The translations under genes and the position numbers were made by a program. DNA of 22,267 nt from a virus. Shown here one piece after another: positions 14,184 through 21,138 of the stretch. Location: IMG/VR virus record IMGVR_UViG_3300042314_002142, positions 1 to 22,267 of that record; one strand, given 5' to 3'. The stretch's first letter is position 1. Each line of letters opens with the position of its first letter. The notes below the pieces were generated by a model. The model was not told the DNA's origin, did not search any database, and was given only the letters and a program-made list of their open reading frames with translations.

Positions 14184-14768
14184 ATGGGACTCCTAACACG
14201 CACTACAGACACTGTTTACGCATTTAGATTTTTACGCTTACTCACTACTCCATGGACGAAAACAGGAGCCTATAAGATGGGGCTTATTGATGCTAATGGA
14301 AATGTAATTCGCAAACCAGAAACAAGTGAAGAAAAAAGTAAGTATAATATTTTTCATAAATTGGTCTTTAACGTTAAACGTATGCTTAATGTAATTCCAT
14401 TTGGCAAGACTACAATTGCTTCGTATCTTGCGGCGCTCTATCTCATAAAAGAAAAAACTGGAGTTTCTGATCGAGCACTTGCTAAGGTTATCAAAGAGGC
14501 CACTGGGTGCGATCCACGTGCGCTTCATCTTGAAGAGTCTTTTTGGTATCTCAATGAAGACAACACTCTTCGTCATGGAACATACAGATTAACGCGTAAC
14601 CTACCATTACAACTAACTGGAGACATATTGGCTCTCAAGAATACAACAATATCAATAGCAGAAAATTCATGCCCGGTTGGAAATATTTTTGGCGTAAATG
14701 TGTATGACGCCGTGCATTGTAAGACTGGACAAAAAGTATTAATAACTCAACACGATATTAAGCAATGA
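14184..14768 (+). CDS. Conserved T4-like phage protein of unknown function (194 aa)
   Basis: A 194-aa protein beginning MGLLTRTTDTVYAFRFLRLL and continuing TTPWTKTGAYKMGLIDANGN, then FHKLVFNVKRMLNVIPFGKT, a helix with IASYLAALYLIKEKTG, and a strand-rich C-terminal half. This N-terminal signature is strongly conserved in T4-like phages as I recall it, but no function is known to me. The C-terminal domain (about 130-194) with a GDILALKN/VYDAVHCKTGQKVLIT pattern looks like a small beta fold. The gene starts 4 nt after the previous stop and overlaps the next gene by 4 nt (ATGA), showing an operon with coupled translation. Confidence 0.75.
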   Translation: MGLLTRTTDTVYAFRFLRLLTTPWTKTGAYKMGLIDANGNVIRKPETSEEKSKYNIFHKLVFNVKRMLNVIPFGKTTIASYLAALYLIKEKTGVSDRALAKVIKEATGCDPRALHLEESFWYLNEDNTLRHGTYRLTRNLPLQLTGDILALKNTTISIAENSCPVGNIFGVNVYDAVHCKTGQKVLITQHDIKQ

Positions 14769-15049
14769 AAAACGAAGAAGTAGTTACTGGAGACGTTGCA
14801 ATGCCACCTTCTGACTATCCTAAAAGTGGAGCAACATGGAGACTTTTTAATGTACCAACTGACATCTTTAGACGGTTTGAAACCGGGCGAAATAAGTTTG
14901 AACGCTGGTGTAAATATCTAGATATGGCAGATGAGGAGCAGCAAGCTTTATATAATTATGCCAAGAAAAATAGCAAGCATACAATTGTACTACGTGATTC
15001 TGTTAGTGGCGCTCTTCGTAGCATACGCAGACGTGCCATGAATGAATGA
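14765..15049 (+). CDS. Small conserved phage protein of unknown function (94 aa)
   Basis: A 94-aa protein with VPTDIFRRFETGRNKFERWC and KYLDMADEEQQALYNYAKKN in the middle and a basic C-terminus ALRSIRRRAMNE. The mix of helices and Arg residues suggests RNA, DNA or protein binding, but no family with known function can be named. It overlaps the 194-aa gene by 4 nt (ATGA) and is the last gene before the promoter of the ribonucleotide reductase genes. No terminator stands out in the 85-nt gap, so read-through into nrdB is possible. Confidence 0.7.
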   Translation: MKNEEVVTGDVAMPPSDYPKSGATWRLFNVPTDIFRRFETGRNKFERWCKYLDMADEEQQALYNYAKKNSKHTIVLRDSVSGALRSIRRRAMNE

Positions 15050-15072
15050 ATCACGAGACGTGTAAAAAATTA

Positions 15073-15101
15073 TTTACAACTCGCCTTTTTCTGTTTATAA
15101 T
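15073..15101 (+). promoter_or_regulatory. Strong sigma70-type promoter upstream of nrdB
   Basis: TTTACA (15073-15078) and a perfect TATAAT (15096-15101) are separated by exactly 17 nt, in the non-coding gap before nrdB. Predicted initiation at about 15108 gives a leader of about 27 nt. This fits early or middle expression of nucleotide-supply genes by the host polymerase, placed between late genes. Confidence 0.75.
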
Positions 15102-15134
15102 AAACATCTGCTACACAGCGTAACATTTTCCAAC

Positions 15135-16127
15135 ATGAATGACAATAATACACACAGCATCTTCGAAGAACAAATTAGCCGCAAACCAAACCACTATCCA
15201 TGGACAGAGCAGTTTATTGAGGCCATGCACAATGGATTTTGGACAGACAAAGAGTTTAGTTTTAAATCTGATGTGCAGCAATTTAAGGTTGATTTAAATG
15301 ATCAAGAACGCGAGATTATTGTGCGTACACTTTCAGCAGTTGGACAAATTGAAGTTGCAGTAAAAACTTTTTGGGCCAAACTGGGAGAAAACTTGCCGCA
15401 TCCTAGTCTTCAAGATCTAGGCTATGTTATGGCAAACATTGAAGTTATTCATAATAGTGCCTATGAGCGTCTACTTAGTGTGCTTGAACTAGAAGATATT
15501 TTTGAAGAGAATCTTAAACTTGAATGGATACAAGGTCGTGTTAAATATCTTCGTAAGTATACTCACAAGTTTTATAAAGATTCTAAAAAACAATATCTCT
15601 ATGCTTTGATTCTTTTCACTCTTTTTGTTGAAAATGTTTCGTTATTTTCTCAGTTTTATATTATTAACTGGTTCGCTCGTTTTAAAAATGTACTTAAAGA
15701 CACAGATCAGCAAGTAAAGTATACTCGCAATGAAGAAAACATTCATGCTCTTGTTGGTATAAAGATTATCAACACAATTCGTGAAGAGCATCCTGAACTA
15801 TTTGACAATGAGCTTGAGGCACGCATCGCGCATGAAGCTGAAGAGGCATACAAGTCTGAAGCTAAGATTGTTGACTGGATGATCAATGGCATAAACGAAC
15901 CTGGGCTATCAGCACCAATTCTTAAAGAGTTTATTAAAAATCGTATCAATGAATCCCTTGCTCAAATCAGTTTTAAACCAGTATTTGAAGTGGATAGAGA
16001 GTTGCTTGAGTCCACTATGTGGTTTGAAGAAGAACTACTTGGCAATAATATGGCGGATTTTTTTCACACCCGCCCGACTGAATATTCAAAGAAAAATCAA
16101 AGCTTTAGTGAAGACGACCTGTTTTGA
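15135..16127 (+). CDS. nrdB: Ribonucleotide reductase class Ia, small (radical) subunit
   Basis: A 330-aa R2 protein that holds the diiron site and stable tyrosyl radical needed to convert ribonucleotides to deoxyribonucleotides. The pattern E103-x-x-H106-x-x-x-Y110 (EVIHNSAY) gives two iron ligands and the radical tyrosine, equivalent to E115, H118 and Y122 of E. coli. E73 fits the first-helix ligand, E166 is in FVENVSLFSQF, and E201-x-x-H204 (NEENIHA) completes the set. The C-terminal tail ends in acidic SFSEDDLF, as needed to dock on the large subunit. All key residues are present, so the enzyme should be active. It is followed by nrdA after 21 nt, in the order nrdB-nrdA. The start at 15135 has no Shine-Dalgarno sequence. 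Confidence 0.95.
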   Translation: MNDNNTHSIFEEQISRKPNHYPWTEQFIEAMHNGFWTDKEFSFKSDVQQFKVDLNDQEREIIVRTLSAVGQIEVAVKTFWAKLGENLPHPSLQDLGYVMANIEVIHNSAYERLLSVLELEDIFEENLKLEWIQGRVKYLRKYTHKFYKDSKKQYLYALILFTLFVENVSLFSQFYIINWFARFKNVLKDTDQQVKYTRNEENIHALVGIKIINTIREEHPELFDNELEARIAHEAEEAYKSEAKIVDWMINGINEPGLSAPILKEFIKNRINESLAQISFKPVFEVDRELLESTMWFEEELLGNNMADFFHTRPTEYSKKNQSFSEDDLF

Positions 16128-16133
16128 TGTGAT

Positions 16134-16147
16134 ATATAGATCTATAT
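16134..16147 (+). repeat. Perfect 14-bp palindrome between nrdB and nrdA
   Basis: ATATAGATCTATAT is a perfect inverted repeat with no loop, one base before the nrdA ATG at 16149. It occupies most of the 21-nt gap, where a ribosome-binding site would normally lie. It could bind a dimeric repressor or be a chance result of AT-rich sequence. Confidence 0.8.
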
Positions 16148-16148
16148 T

Positions 16149-17807
16149 ATGAGTGATAAAATATATTGGTTAAATAAAGATAGTAGAAAATTTTTAGAGA
16201 GAGGATATCTCTTAGAGGGAGAAACTCCAGAACAGAGAATACAGGACATTGGAGATAGAGCGCAGGCGTTATTAGATGATATGCCTGGTTTTTCAGACAA
16301 GTTTGTAGACTATATGTCAAGAGGTTTTTATTCTCTTGCTTCTCCAATCTGGTCAAACTTTGGCCGTAAACGCGGGTTGCCAATCTCATGCTTTGGTAGT
16401 TATATACCTGATGACATGAATGGAATCCTCTCAAAGGTCGGAGAGATTGGTACAATGTCAAAAGTCGGCGGAGGAACCTCTGCATATTTTGGAGATGTGC
16501 GCGGTCGAGGAGCCCCAATATCTTCCGGTGGTGCTGCTACAGGTGTGCATCATCAACTTACAGTTTTCGATTCGCTTATCAACTATGTCTCGCAAGGCAA
16601 CGTTCGTCGTGGTTCTTTTGCAGCCTATTTGCCTATTGATCACCCTGACATTGAAGAGTTTCTTAAGATTCGGTCTGAAGGTAACGCTATTCAAGACTTG
16701 TCCATAGGCGTGTGTGTATCAGATGAGTGGATGAAGAGTATGATTGGCGGCGACAAAGACAAACGTAAAGTTTGGAGTACAGTCATTAAAAAACGATTTG
16801 AGTCTGGTTATCCTTATATCTTTTTCTCTGATAATGTAAACAACGGCGCACCTCAGATGTATAAGGACAAGGGTCTTAAGATACATGCAAGTAACCTTTG
16901 TACAGAAATCTTTTTGTCTACATCAGAAGATGAAAGTTTTGTATGTGACCTCTCTTCACTTAATCTTGAAAAGTGGGACGAGATTGCAGAGACAGATGCA
17001 GTAGAGACGCTTGTATATTTCTTGGATGCAGTTATGTCTGAATTTATTTTGAAGACTGGAAATCCTGGCAATGAATTTATGAGAGCGCCTCGTAAGTTTG
17101 CTATCAATCAGCGTGCACTCGGTGTAGGTGTGCTTGGTTGGCATTCATTGTTGCAGTCAAAGATGGTGCCATTCGAGTCGATGGAAGCAAAGATGATGAA
17201 CAATCAAATTTGGAGTACTATCCGTGCCAAGGCAGACTCTGCTACCTCCCAACTTGCAAAACTTTTTGGCGAGCCATTTATGTTAGAAGGCTATGGTCGA
17301 CGCAACTCTACTACGCTTGCAATTGCTCCTACTACAAGTAGTTCGTTTATACTTGGACAAGTATCTCCAAGTATTGAACCGCTGAACAGCAATTATTTTG
17401 TTAAGGATCTTGCTAAAGGCAAGTTTACCTATCGCAATCCATATCTTGAAAAGTTGCTCAAAGAAAAAGGCAAAAATGATCAAGAAACATGGAAGGATGT
17501 TCTTACTCATGGTGGTTCTGTACAACATCTAGAATTTCTTTCTGCAGAAGAAAAAGATGTATTTAAAACCTTTGGTGAAATTAGTCAAAAAGAAATTGTC
17601 ATTCAGGCAGCACAACGTCAAAAGTATATTGATCAAGGTCAATCACTTAACTTGATGATTGCACCTACTGCAAAGCCAAAAGAAGTCAACGAGCTTCTTA
17701 TCTTTGCTTGGGAACAAGGAGTCAAGTCGTTGTATTATCAACGTAGCGCAAATCCAGCACAGGAACTTGCACGTTCAATCTTAACTTGCAGCACATGTGA
17801 AGGGTAA
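16149..17807 (+). CDS. nrdA: Ribonucleotide reductase class Ia, large (catalytic) subunit, no ATP cone
   Basis: A 552-aa R1 protein, which reduces NDPs to dNDPs with NrdB. The active-site set is complete: C81 (GLPISC) and C266 (FVCDLSSLN) form the redox pair, and N249, C251 and E253 in SNLCTEI carry the thiyl radical chemistry. SLYYQRS near the end holds the tyrosine pair of the radical path, and C547 and C550 (CSTC) are the C-terminal shuttle thiols. E. coli NrdA is 761 aa; this protein starts close to the catalytic barrel and lacks the N-terminal ATP cone, so dATP shut-off by that route is not expected. A GTG-start gene overlaps its 3' end by 11 nt. No promoter of its own is evident. Confidence 0.95.
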   Translation: MSDKIYWLNKDSRKFLERGYLLEGETPEQRIQDIGDRAQALLDDMPGFSDKFVDYMSRGFYSLASPIWSNFGRKRGLPISCFGSYIPDDMNGILSKVGEIGTMSKVGGGTSAYFGDVRGRGAPISSGGAATGVHHQLTVFDSLINYVSQGNVRRGSFAAYLPIDHPDIEEFLKIRSEGNAIQDLSIGVCVSDEWMKSMIGGDKDKRKVWSTVIKKRFESGYPYIFFSDNVNNGAPQMYKDKGLKIHASNLCTEIFLSTSEDESFVCDLSSLNLEKWDEIAETDAVETLVYFLDAVMSEFILKTGNPGNEFMRAPRKFAINQRALGVGVLGWHSLLQSKMVPFESMEAKMMNNQIWSTIRAKADSATSQLAKLFGEPFMLEGYGRRNSTTLAIAPTTSSSFILGQVSPSIEPLNSNYFVKDLAKGKFTYRNPYLEKLLKEKGKNDQETWKDVLTHGGSVQHLEFLSAEEKDVFKTFGEISQKEIVIQAAQRQKYIDQGQSLNLMIAPTAKPKEVNELLIFAWEQGVKSLYYQRSANPAQELARSILTCSTCEG

Positions 17808-17991
17808 AGACTATATAAAACTGTCTCCATTTTGGTATGCACTTGGTATGTTTGCAGTAGCTCCGTTTGTTGCAATAGTATTTATCGTCACTGCTCTTTT
17901 ATTAATGCTGGTTTGGCCATTGGTTCCATTTGTCGCATATTTTGAAAGAAAGAACGACCCCGTTGTTGATGATATAAATAACAGAAAATAA
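17797..17991 (+). CDS. Small membrane protein overlapping the nrdA 3' end
   Basis: A 64-aa protein dominated by a long hydrophobic stretch (about residues 11-48, including FVAIVFIVTALLLMLVWPLV), long enough for one or two membrane helices, followed by a charged cytoplasmic-type tail (ERKNDPVVDDINNRK). The GTG start at 17797 overlaps nrdA by 11 nt. The next in-frame ATG (17848) would leave 47 aa and cut into the hydrophobic region, so GTG is preferred but not proven. The product resembles small phage inner-membrane proteins; no function is known. A late promoter box lies in its last codons. Confidence 0.55.
   Translation: MKGKDYIKLSPFWYALGMFAVAPFVAIVFIVTALLLMLVWPLVPFVAYFERKNDPVVDDINNRK
17973..17980 (+). 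promoter_or_regulatory. T4-type late promoter box TATAAATA
   Basis: An exact TATAAATA lies in the last codons of the small membrane protein gene, 21 nt before the ATG at 18002. Initiation about 6 nt downstream gives a leader of about 15 nt. A second, weaker box (TTTAAATA, 17992-17999) is too close to the ATG to be useful. Confidence 0.55.
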
Positions 17992-18001
17992 TTTAAATAT
18001 A

Positions 18002-18202
18002 ATGATAGAAAACAACAGATGTCCAAAATGCAAATACGTCTACGAAGTCTCTTGGGATGATGAGGACGATAAATACTATTGCGATGACGAAGAAGATTTT
18101 GAAGATCTAGAACGCGAAGAACTCTACCCAGAATATTGCCCTTTTTGTGGAACCTATCGTATCTATGGAACAGAAGACGATTCTCGTGATGACGAAATTT
18201 AA
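18002..18202 (+). CDS. Small acidic zinc-binding protein
   Basis: A 66-aa protein with two CxxC knuckles, C7-x-x-C10 (CPKC) and C46-x-x-C49 (CPFC), which would form a zinc ribbon. The loop between them is very acidic (DDEDD, DDEEDFED), and the C-terminus is acidic as well. Acidic zinc ribbons often bind protein partners such as RNA polymerase subunits rather than DNA, but nothing here shows a target. It is 10 nt from the next gene and preceded by a late-type promoter box. The zinc site is clear and the function unknown. Confidence 0.75.
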   Translation: MIENNRCPKCKYVYEVSWDDEDDKYYCDDEEDFEDLEREELYPEYCPFCGTYRIYGTEDDSRDDEI

Positions 18203-18212
18203 TATATAATTT

Positions 18213-18644
18213 ATGACATGGCTATATAATGAACTTCCTTTTACTCGCGAACTTGCTCAAGAGAAGATTGATGAAGGTTATATTGGGTTTGTCTATGAAA
18301 TAACTGATAGTCTAAATGGCAAAAAATATATTGGCAAAAAACTGTTGTCTAGTGTAAAAAAACTTGCTCCGCTAAAAGGCAAAACGCGCAAAAGAAAAAA
18401 GTGTGTACAGTCTGATTGGGAAAAATACTATGGCAGCAGTGAAACTGTAAAGGCTTTGGTCGAATCACGCCAATCAGATTTTATTCGTCGAATCATATAT
18501 CTCTGCAAATCTAAAGGTGAATTGTCTTATATGGAAGCAAAGGAACAGTTTGACAAAGAGGTGCTGCTTACAGATGATTTTTACAACGAATTTATTGGAG
18601 TAAAAATAAATTCATCTCATGTGAAAAGTTTATGGAAAAAGTAG
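18213..18644 (+). CDS. GIY-YIG-like nuclease
   Basis: A 143-aa protein with the core GFVYEI (Y28) and KYIGKK (Y39-I-G41), the G-x-[Y]-x11-YIG pattern of GIY-YIG endonucleases such as T4 Seg proteins. KYYGSS and the helix DFIRRIIYL (R92, R93) and SYMEAKEQF (E108) fit the arginine and glutamate that complete the active site. A basic stretch KGKTRKRKKC lies between the strands and the helix. It could be a free-standing homing nuclease or a phage DNA-processing enzyme; the lack of a separate DNA-binding C-terminal domain and its tight fit in the cluster favour a resident function. A sigma70-type promoter for the next gene starts directly after its stop. Confidence 0.7.
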   Translation: MTWLYNELPFTRELAQEKIDEGYIGFVYEITDSLNGKKYIGKKLLSSVKKLAPLKGKTRKRKKCVQSDWEKYYGSSETVKALVESRQSDFIRRIIYLCKSKGELSYMEAKEQFDKEVLLTDDFYNEFIGVKINSSHVKSLWKK

Positions 18645-18673
18645 TGTACATTTGAGTCACACTAGTGTATAAT
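18645..18673 (+). promoter_or_regulatory. Sigma70-type promoter of the RNase H gene, predicted leaderless
   Basis: TGTACA (18645-18650), a 17-nt spacer and a perfect TATAAT (18668-18673) fill the gap between the nuclease stop and the ATG at 18680. Initiation 7 nt after the -10 falls on the A of the ATG. The 11-mer TAGTGTATAAT at the -10 is identical to that of the promoter at 21979-22007. Confidence 0.75.
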
Positions 18674-18679
18674 TATATC

Positions 18680-19549
18680 ATGTTACTAATCGACTATTCT
18701 GGAATTGCAATCTCTGCTATATTTTCTCAATCACGTCCTGGGAAAATTACAGAGGACTTTATGCGACATATTATCTTAAATTCGCTGAGAATGTATAATC
18801 TCAAGTATAGAGAAAAGTATGGACGTATGATTATCGCATGTGATGGCGGCAGTTGGCGTAAAGAGTATTATCCGCAATACAAAGCTGGACGCAAGAAGAG
18901 TCGTGAGGCGTCTGATCTTGACTGGAAAGAAATTTTTGGTATTATAAACAAGATACGTGATGAAATAGTTGAGCATATGCCATATCCAGTAGTAGTTGTA
19001 CAAGGCGCAGAAGCAGACGATGTTATTGGCACACTCGTTGAATCTACTCAAGAGTTTGGCCAGCACGAACCCGTAATGATTATCAGCGCAGACAAAGATT
19101 TTATTCAACTTCAAAAGTATGATAATGTCTCTCAGTACAGCCCTATGACTAAGAAAATGTTGAGTGATAAAAACCCAGCTAATTATCTCTATGAGCATAT
19201 CTTTCGCGGTGACAGCGGTGATGGCATTCCAAATGTCTTGTCATCTGATACTGTATTTGTTGATGGCGGGCGCCAAACACCACTCAGTTCAACTAAAATG
19301 ACAGCATGGATCGCTGCTGCGCATGAAGGTAAACTACAAAGTGTTCTTCCAGAAACAGTCTATCGCAACTATATTCGTAATAGCACAATAATTGATCTTA
19401 GCAAAACACCAGAAAATGTAAAAGCTTCAATTCTATCTGCATATTCCGAGTGTGCTTCGGTCGGAAACTCTAAGATACTTAACTATCTTATCTCTAAGCG
19501 TTGCAACATGTTAGTATCATGTGCTGAAGAATTTTTTACACATAAATAA
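18680..19549 (+). CDS. rnh: T4-type RNase H (5'-3' exonuclease, FEN-1 family)
   Basis: A 289-aa protein close in size to T4 RNase H (305 aa), which removes RNA primers and flaps from the lagging strand. Acidic metal ligands of the FEN family are in place: D5 in LLIDYSG, D55 in IACDGG, E111, D113 and D114 in GAEADDVIG, D138 and D140 in SADKDF, and D178 and D181 in RGDSGDGIPN. The basic WRKEYYPQYKAGRKK matches the family's DNA-binding loop. An in-frame GTG at 18665 lies inside the promoter's -10 region and is not credible. The ATG at 18680 gives MLLIDYSG, with the first ligand at the normal place. It works with the gp41-type helicase encoded at 870. Confidence 0.93.
   Translation: MLLIDYSGIAISAIFSQSRPGKITEDFMRHIILNSLRMYNLKYREKYGRMIIACDGGSWRKEYYPQYKAGRKKSREASDLDWKEIFGIINKIRDEIVEHMPYPVVVVQGAEADDVIGTLVESTQEFGQHEPVMIISADKDFIQLQKYDNVSQYSPMTKKMLSDKNPANYLYEHIFRGDSGDGIPNVLSSDTVFVDGGRQTPLSSTKMTAWIAAAHEGKLQSVLPETVYRNYIRNSTIIDLSKTPENVKASILSAYSECASVGNSKILNYLISKRCNMLVSCAEEFFTHK
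19541..19548 (+). promoter_or_regulatory. Late-promoter-like box CATAAATA
   Basis: CATAAATA differs from TATAAATA only at the first base, overlaps the RNase H stop and lies 12 nt before the ATG at 19561, the same spacing as the exact box at 8251. Predicted leader is about 7 nt, without a Shine-Dalgarno sequence. Confidence 0.4.
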
Positions 19550-19560
19550 AACCATACATT

Positions 19561-20013
19561 ATGAGACCACAAACTGCATCAAACAACAGAACAAAACATC
19601 CGTTTGAAATTTTTGAAAGCATACAGGCGACAGACAAAGTCGCTGATCGAGTGCGCATACTTCAAGAAAATGAATCTTATGAATTAAAGACTATACTTCA
19701 GGCAGCATTTCGTCCTGATATAAAATTTGATTTACCGGTAGGTGCTCCTCCATATACGCCTAGCCCAAACCCAGCAGGAGTAAATTTTTCTCCGCTAAGA
19801 AAACAGATTGATGTGTTGCCTCGCCTTTTAGTTGGTAATACTACATATGACAAGATTAAAAAGGAGATGGCCTTTATCAAACTGTTAGAAAATGTTCATG
19901 CATCTGATGCAGAAATTTTAATTGCAATGAAAGATAAAAAACTACATAAAAAATATAGTCTACTTACGTCTTCACTCATTAAAAAGGCCTTTTCAAATCT
20001 TGGCATAGAATAA
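19561..20013 (+). CDS. Conserved T4-like phage protein (DUF6433-like)
   Basis: A 150-aa protein with an N-terminal helical part (HPFEIFESIQATDKVADRVR), then ILQENESYELKTILQAAFRP, the signature KFDLPVGAPPYTPSPNPAGV, and a helix pair with MAFIKLLENVHASDAEILIA followed by MKDKKL. I recall this signature from marine T4-like phages as a family of unknown function (DUF6433-like). It lies right after rnh and before a zinc ribbon gene, 1 nt apart from the latter. In T4, genes next to rnh include dsbA and 33, which act in late transcription. A similar role here is possible by position only; no motif supports it. Confidence 0.75.
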   Translation: MRPQTASNNRTKHPFEIFESIQATDKVADRVRILQENESYELKTILQAAFRPDIKFDLPVGAPPYTPSPNPAGVNFSPLRKQIDVLPRLLVGNTTYDKIKKEMAFIKLLENVHASDAEILIAMKDKKLHKKYSLLTSSLIKKAFSNLGIE

Positions 20014-20014
20014 T

Positions 20015-20272
20015 ATGACATACACATATAATTGCACATCTTGCAACTATTATTGGGACGCAAGTTTGCCTATGGATTCGCGTGACCTGCCGCTAAGCGA
20101 ACCATGCCCGCACTGCACTTTGGCTGGAAACGTAAAACGCGTCATCTCCGCTCCTGGTATATCATATGAAGGAGGCAAGACAATACTTCAACGTGCTGGT
20201 AGTGGATGGAATGACGTACTAAACAAAGTAAAAAAAGCAAGTGGAAGACAAGCAAAAATAGAAACCCGTTGA
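20015..20272 (+). CDS. FmdB-type zinc ribbon protein
   Basis: An 85-aa protein starting MTYTYNCTSC, with C7-x-x-C10 and C31-x-x-C34 (CPHC) forming a zinc ribbon of the FmdB-like type, which typically begins with a short tyrosine-rich strand and CxxC. The later VISAPGISYEGG also fits the family. The C-terminal ~30 residues are basic and helical (VLNKVKKASGRQAKIETR). FmdB-like proteins are usually guessed to be regulators, and T4-like marine phages often carry one. Its partner is unknown. It is 1 nt from the previous gene and 3 nt from the next ATG, so it belongs to one operon. Confidence 0.8.
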   Translation: MTYTYNCTSCNYYWDASLPMDSRDLPLSEPCPHCTLAGNVKRVISAPGISYEGGKTILQRAGSGWNDVLNKVKKASGRQAKIETR

Positions 20273-20275
20273 GAT

Positions 20276-20443
20276 ATGGGACGCAGCAGAAAAAATAGAG
20301 ACAAGAAAAGGGGACATGGTTATTACGATGATGGTCATGATGATTATTCTCGCAATAAAAAATTTAAGAAAAATCGCTTTGATGACAATCGAAGAGATAA
20401 AGAAATACAACAAAAACTATTTGTTGATTGGGATAAACTCTAA
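20276..20443 (+). CDS. Small basic/acidic low-complexity protein (55 aa)
   Basis: An ATG at 20276 opens a 55-aa frame that fills the gap exactly. It starts 3 nt after the zinc-ribbon stop and its TAA shares one base with the next ATG (TAATG at 20441-20445). The N-terminus is basic (MGRSRKNRDKKRGHG), the middle is YDDGHDDYSRNKKFKKNRFD, and the C-terminus ends FVDWDKL. Alternating Lys/Arg and Asp, with no hydrophobic core, suggests a disordered peptide with a conserved-looking C-terminal hook (QQKLFVDWDKL), as would fit a partner-binding tail. Exact packing between two genes is the main support. I recall similar small proteins in cyanophages, but cannot name a function. Confidence 0.6.
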   Translation: MGRSRKNRDKKRGHGYYDDGHDDYSRNKKFKKNRFDDNRRDKEIQQKLFVDWDKL

Positions 20444-21138
20444 TGAATCGAAAAAAGTTTACGCACTCACCTATAGATCTTGGCTATAGTGATCTAGAAG
20501 CAAACACTACCACTTCTGGTCGTTTTTATATGACGCCTAATGGTAAAGCCTATCCTAGTATTACTACTGTATTAGGCATTCGTAACAAAGGTGCACTTCA
20601 AGAATGGAGAACACGAGTTGGCGAAGTTGAAGCAGCACGTGTAGCCCGGCATGCAAGCACGCGAGGCACAGCTTTACACGCAGCGGTTGAACGATATATT
20701 GATAATATTGATTCATATTTTGCTGAAGGAGAGATGCCTCATGTAAAAGATATGTTTAACTCTATCAAGCCTGTCTTGGATGACCGAATCGATAACGTGT
20801 GTCTTCAAGAGGCTCCACTCTACTCAGATCATCTTGGACTCGCTGGTCGAGTTGACCTCATCGCAGAATTTGATGGTCGGCTGAGCATAATCGATTTTAA
20901 GACAAGTTCTCGAGCTAAAACAGAAGATGAGATTGACAGTTATTTTATACAGATGGCGGCATATGCTATTATGTGTGAAGAGCGTACAGGCACACCAGTA
21001 AGTCAAGGAGTAATCGTTATGGCTGTAGAAAACAGTTCGCAACCACTGGTTTTTGTGCAAAAACGAGATTGTTGGACGGATGAACTTTTTAAGACTATAA
21101 ATGAATATAATACCAAAAAACTATTTGGACATGCATAA
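20443..21138 (+). CDS. PD-(D/E)XK exonuclease, RecB/MGME1-like
   Basis: A 231-aa nuclease of the RecB-like PD-(D/E)XK superfamily. The motifs are in the family order: RGTALHAAVE with H79, an acidic E123 in CLQEAPL, GLAGRVDLIAEFDG with D138, LSIIDFKTS with D151-x-K153, and the helix SYFIQMAAYA with Q170 of the Y-x-x-Q motif. The GRVDL/DFKT pair is characteristic. Such stand-alone nucleases act on single-stranded or recombining DNA ends. It shares one base with the upstream small gene (TAATG) and overlaps the ClpP-like gene. It belongs by position to the replication and repair cluster with RNase H. The family call is firm, the pathway role inferred. Confidence 0.9.
   Translation: MNRKKFTHSPIDLGYSDLEANTTTSGRFYMTPNGKAYPSITTVLGIRNKGALQEWRTRVGEVEAARVARHASTRGTALHAAVERYIDNIDSYFAEGEMPHVKDMFNSIKPVLDDRIDNVCLQEAPLYSDHLGLAGRVDLIAEFDGRLSIIDFKTSSRAKTEDEIDSYFIQMAAYAIMCEERTGTPVSQGVIVMAVENSSQPLVFVQKRDCWTDELFKTINEYNTKKLFGHA

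Noticed and set aside
15050-15072. CACG-AGA-CGTG mini-hairpin before the nrdB promoter
   Set aside because: The stem is only 4 bp and no T-run follows, so it does not qualify as a terminator.
18213-18644. GIY-YIG-like gene as a recent homing invader
   Set aside because: It interrupts no recognisable gene and its composition resembles the neighbours. It has no separate DNA-binding domain, so invasion is not supported, though not excluded.
18665-18679. GTG start at 18665 for RNase H
   Set aside because: It lies on the promoter's -10 element, so the codon would not be transcribed from that promoter. The ATG at 18680 gives the normal family start.
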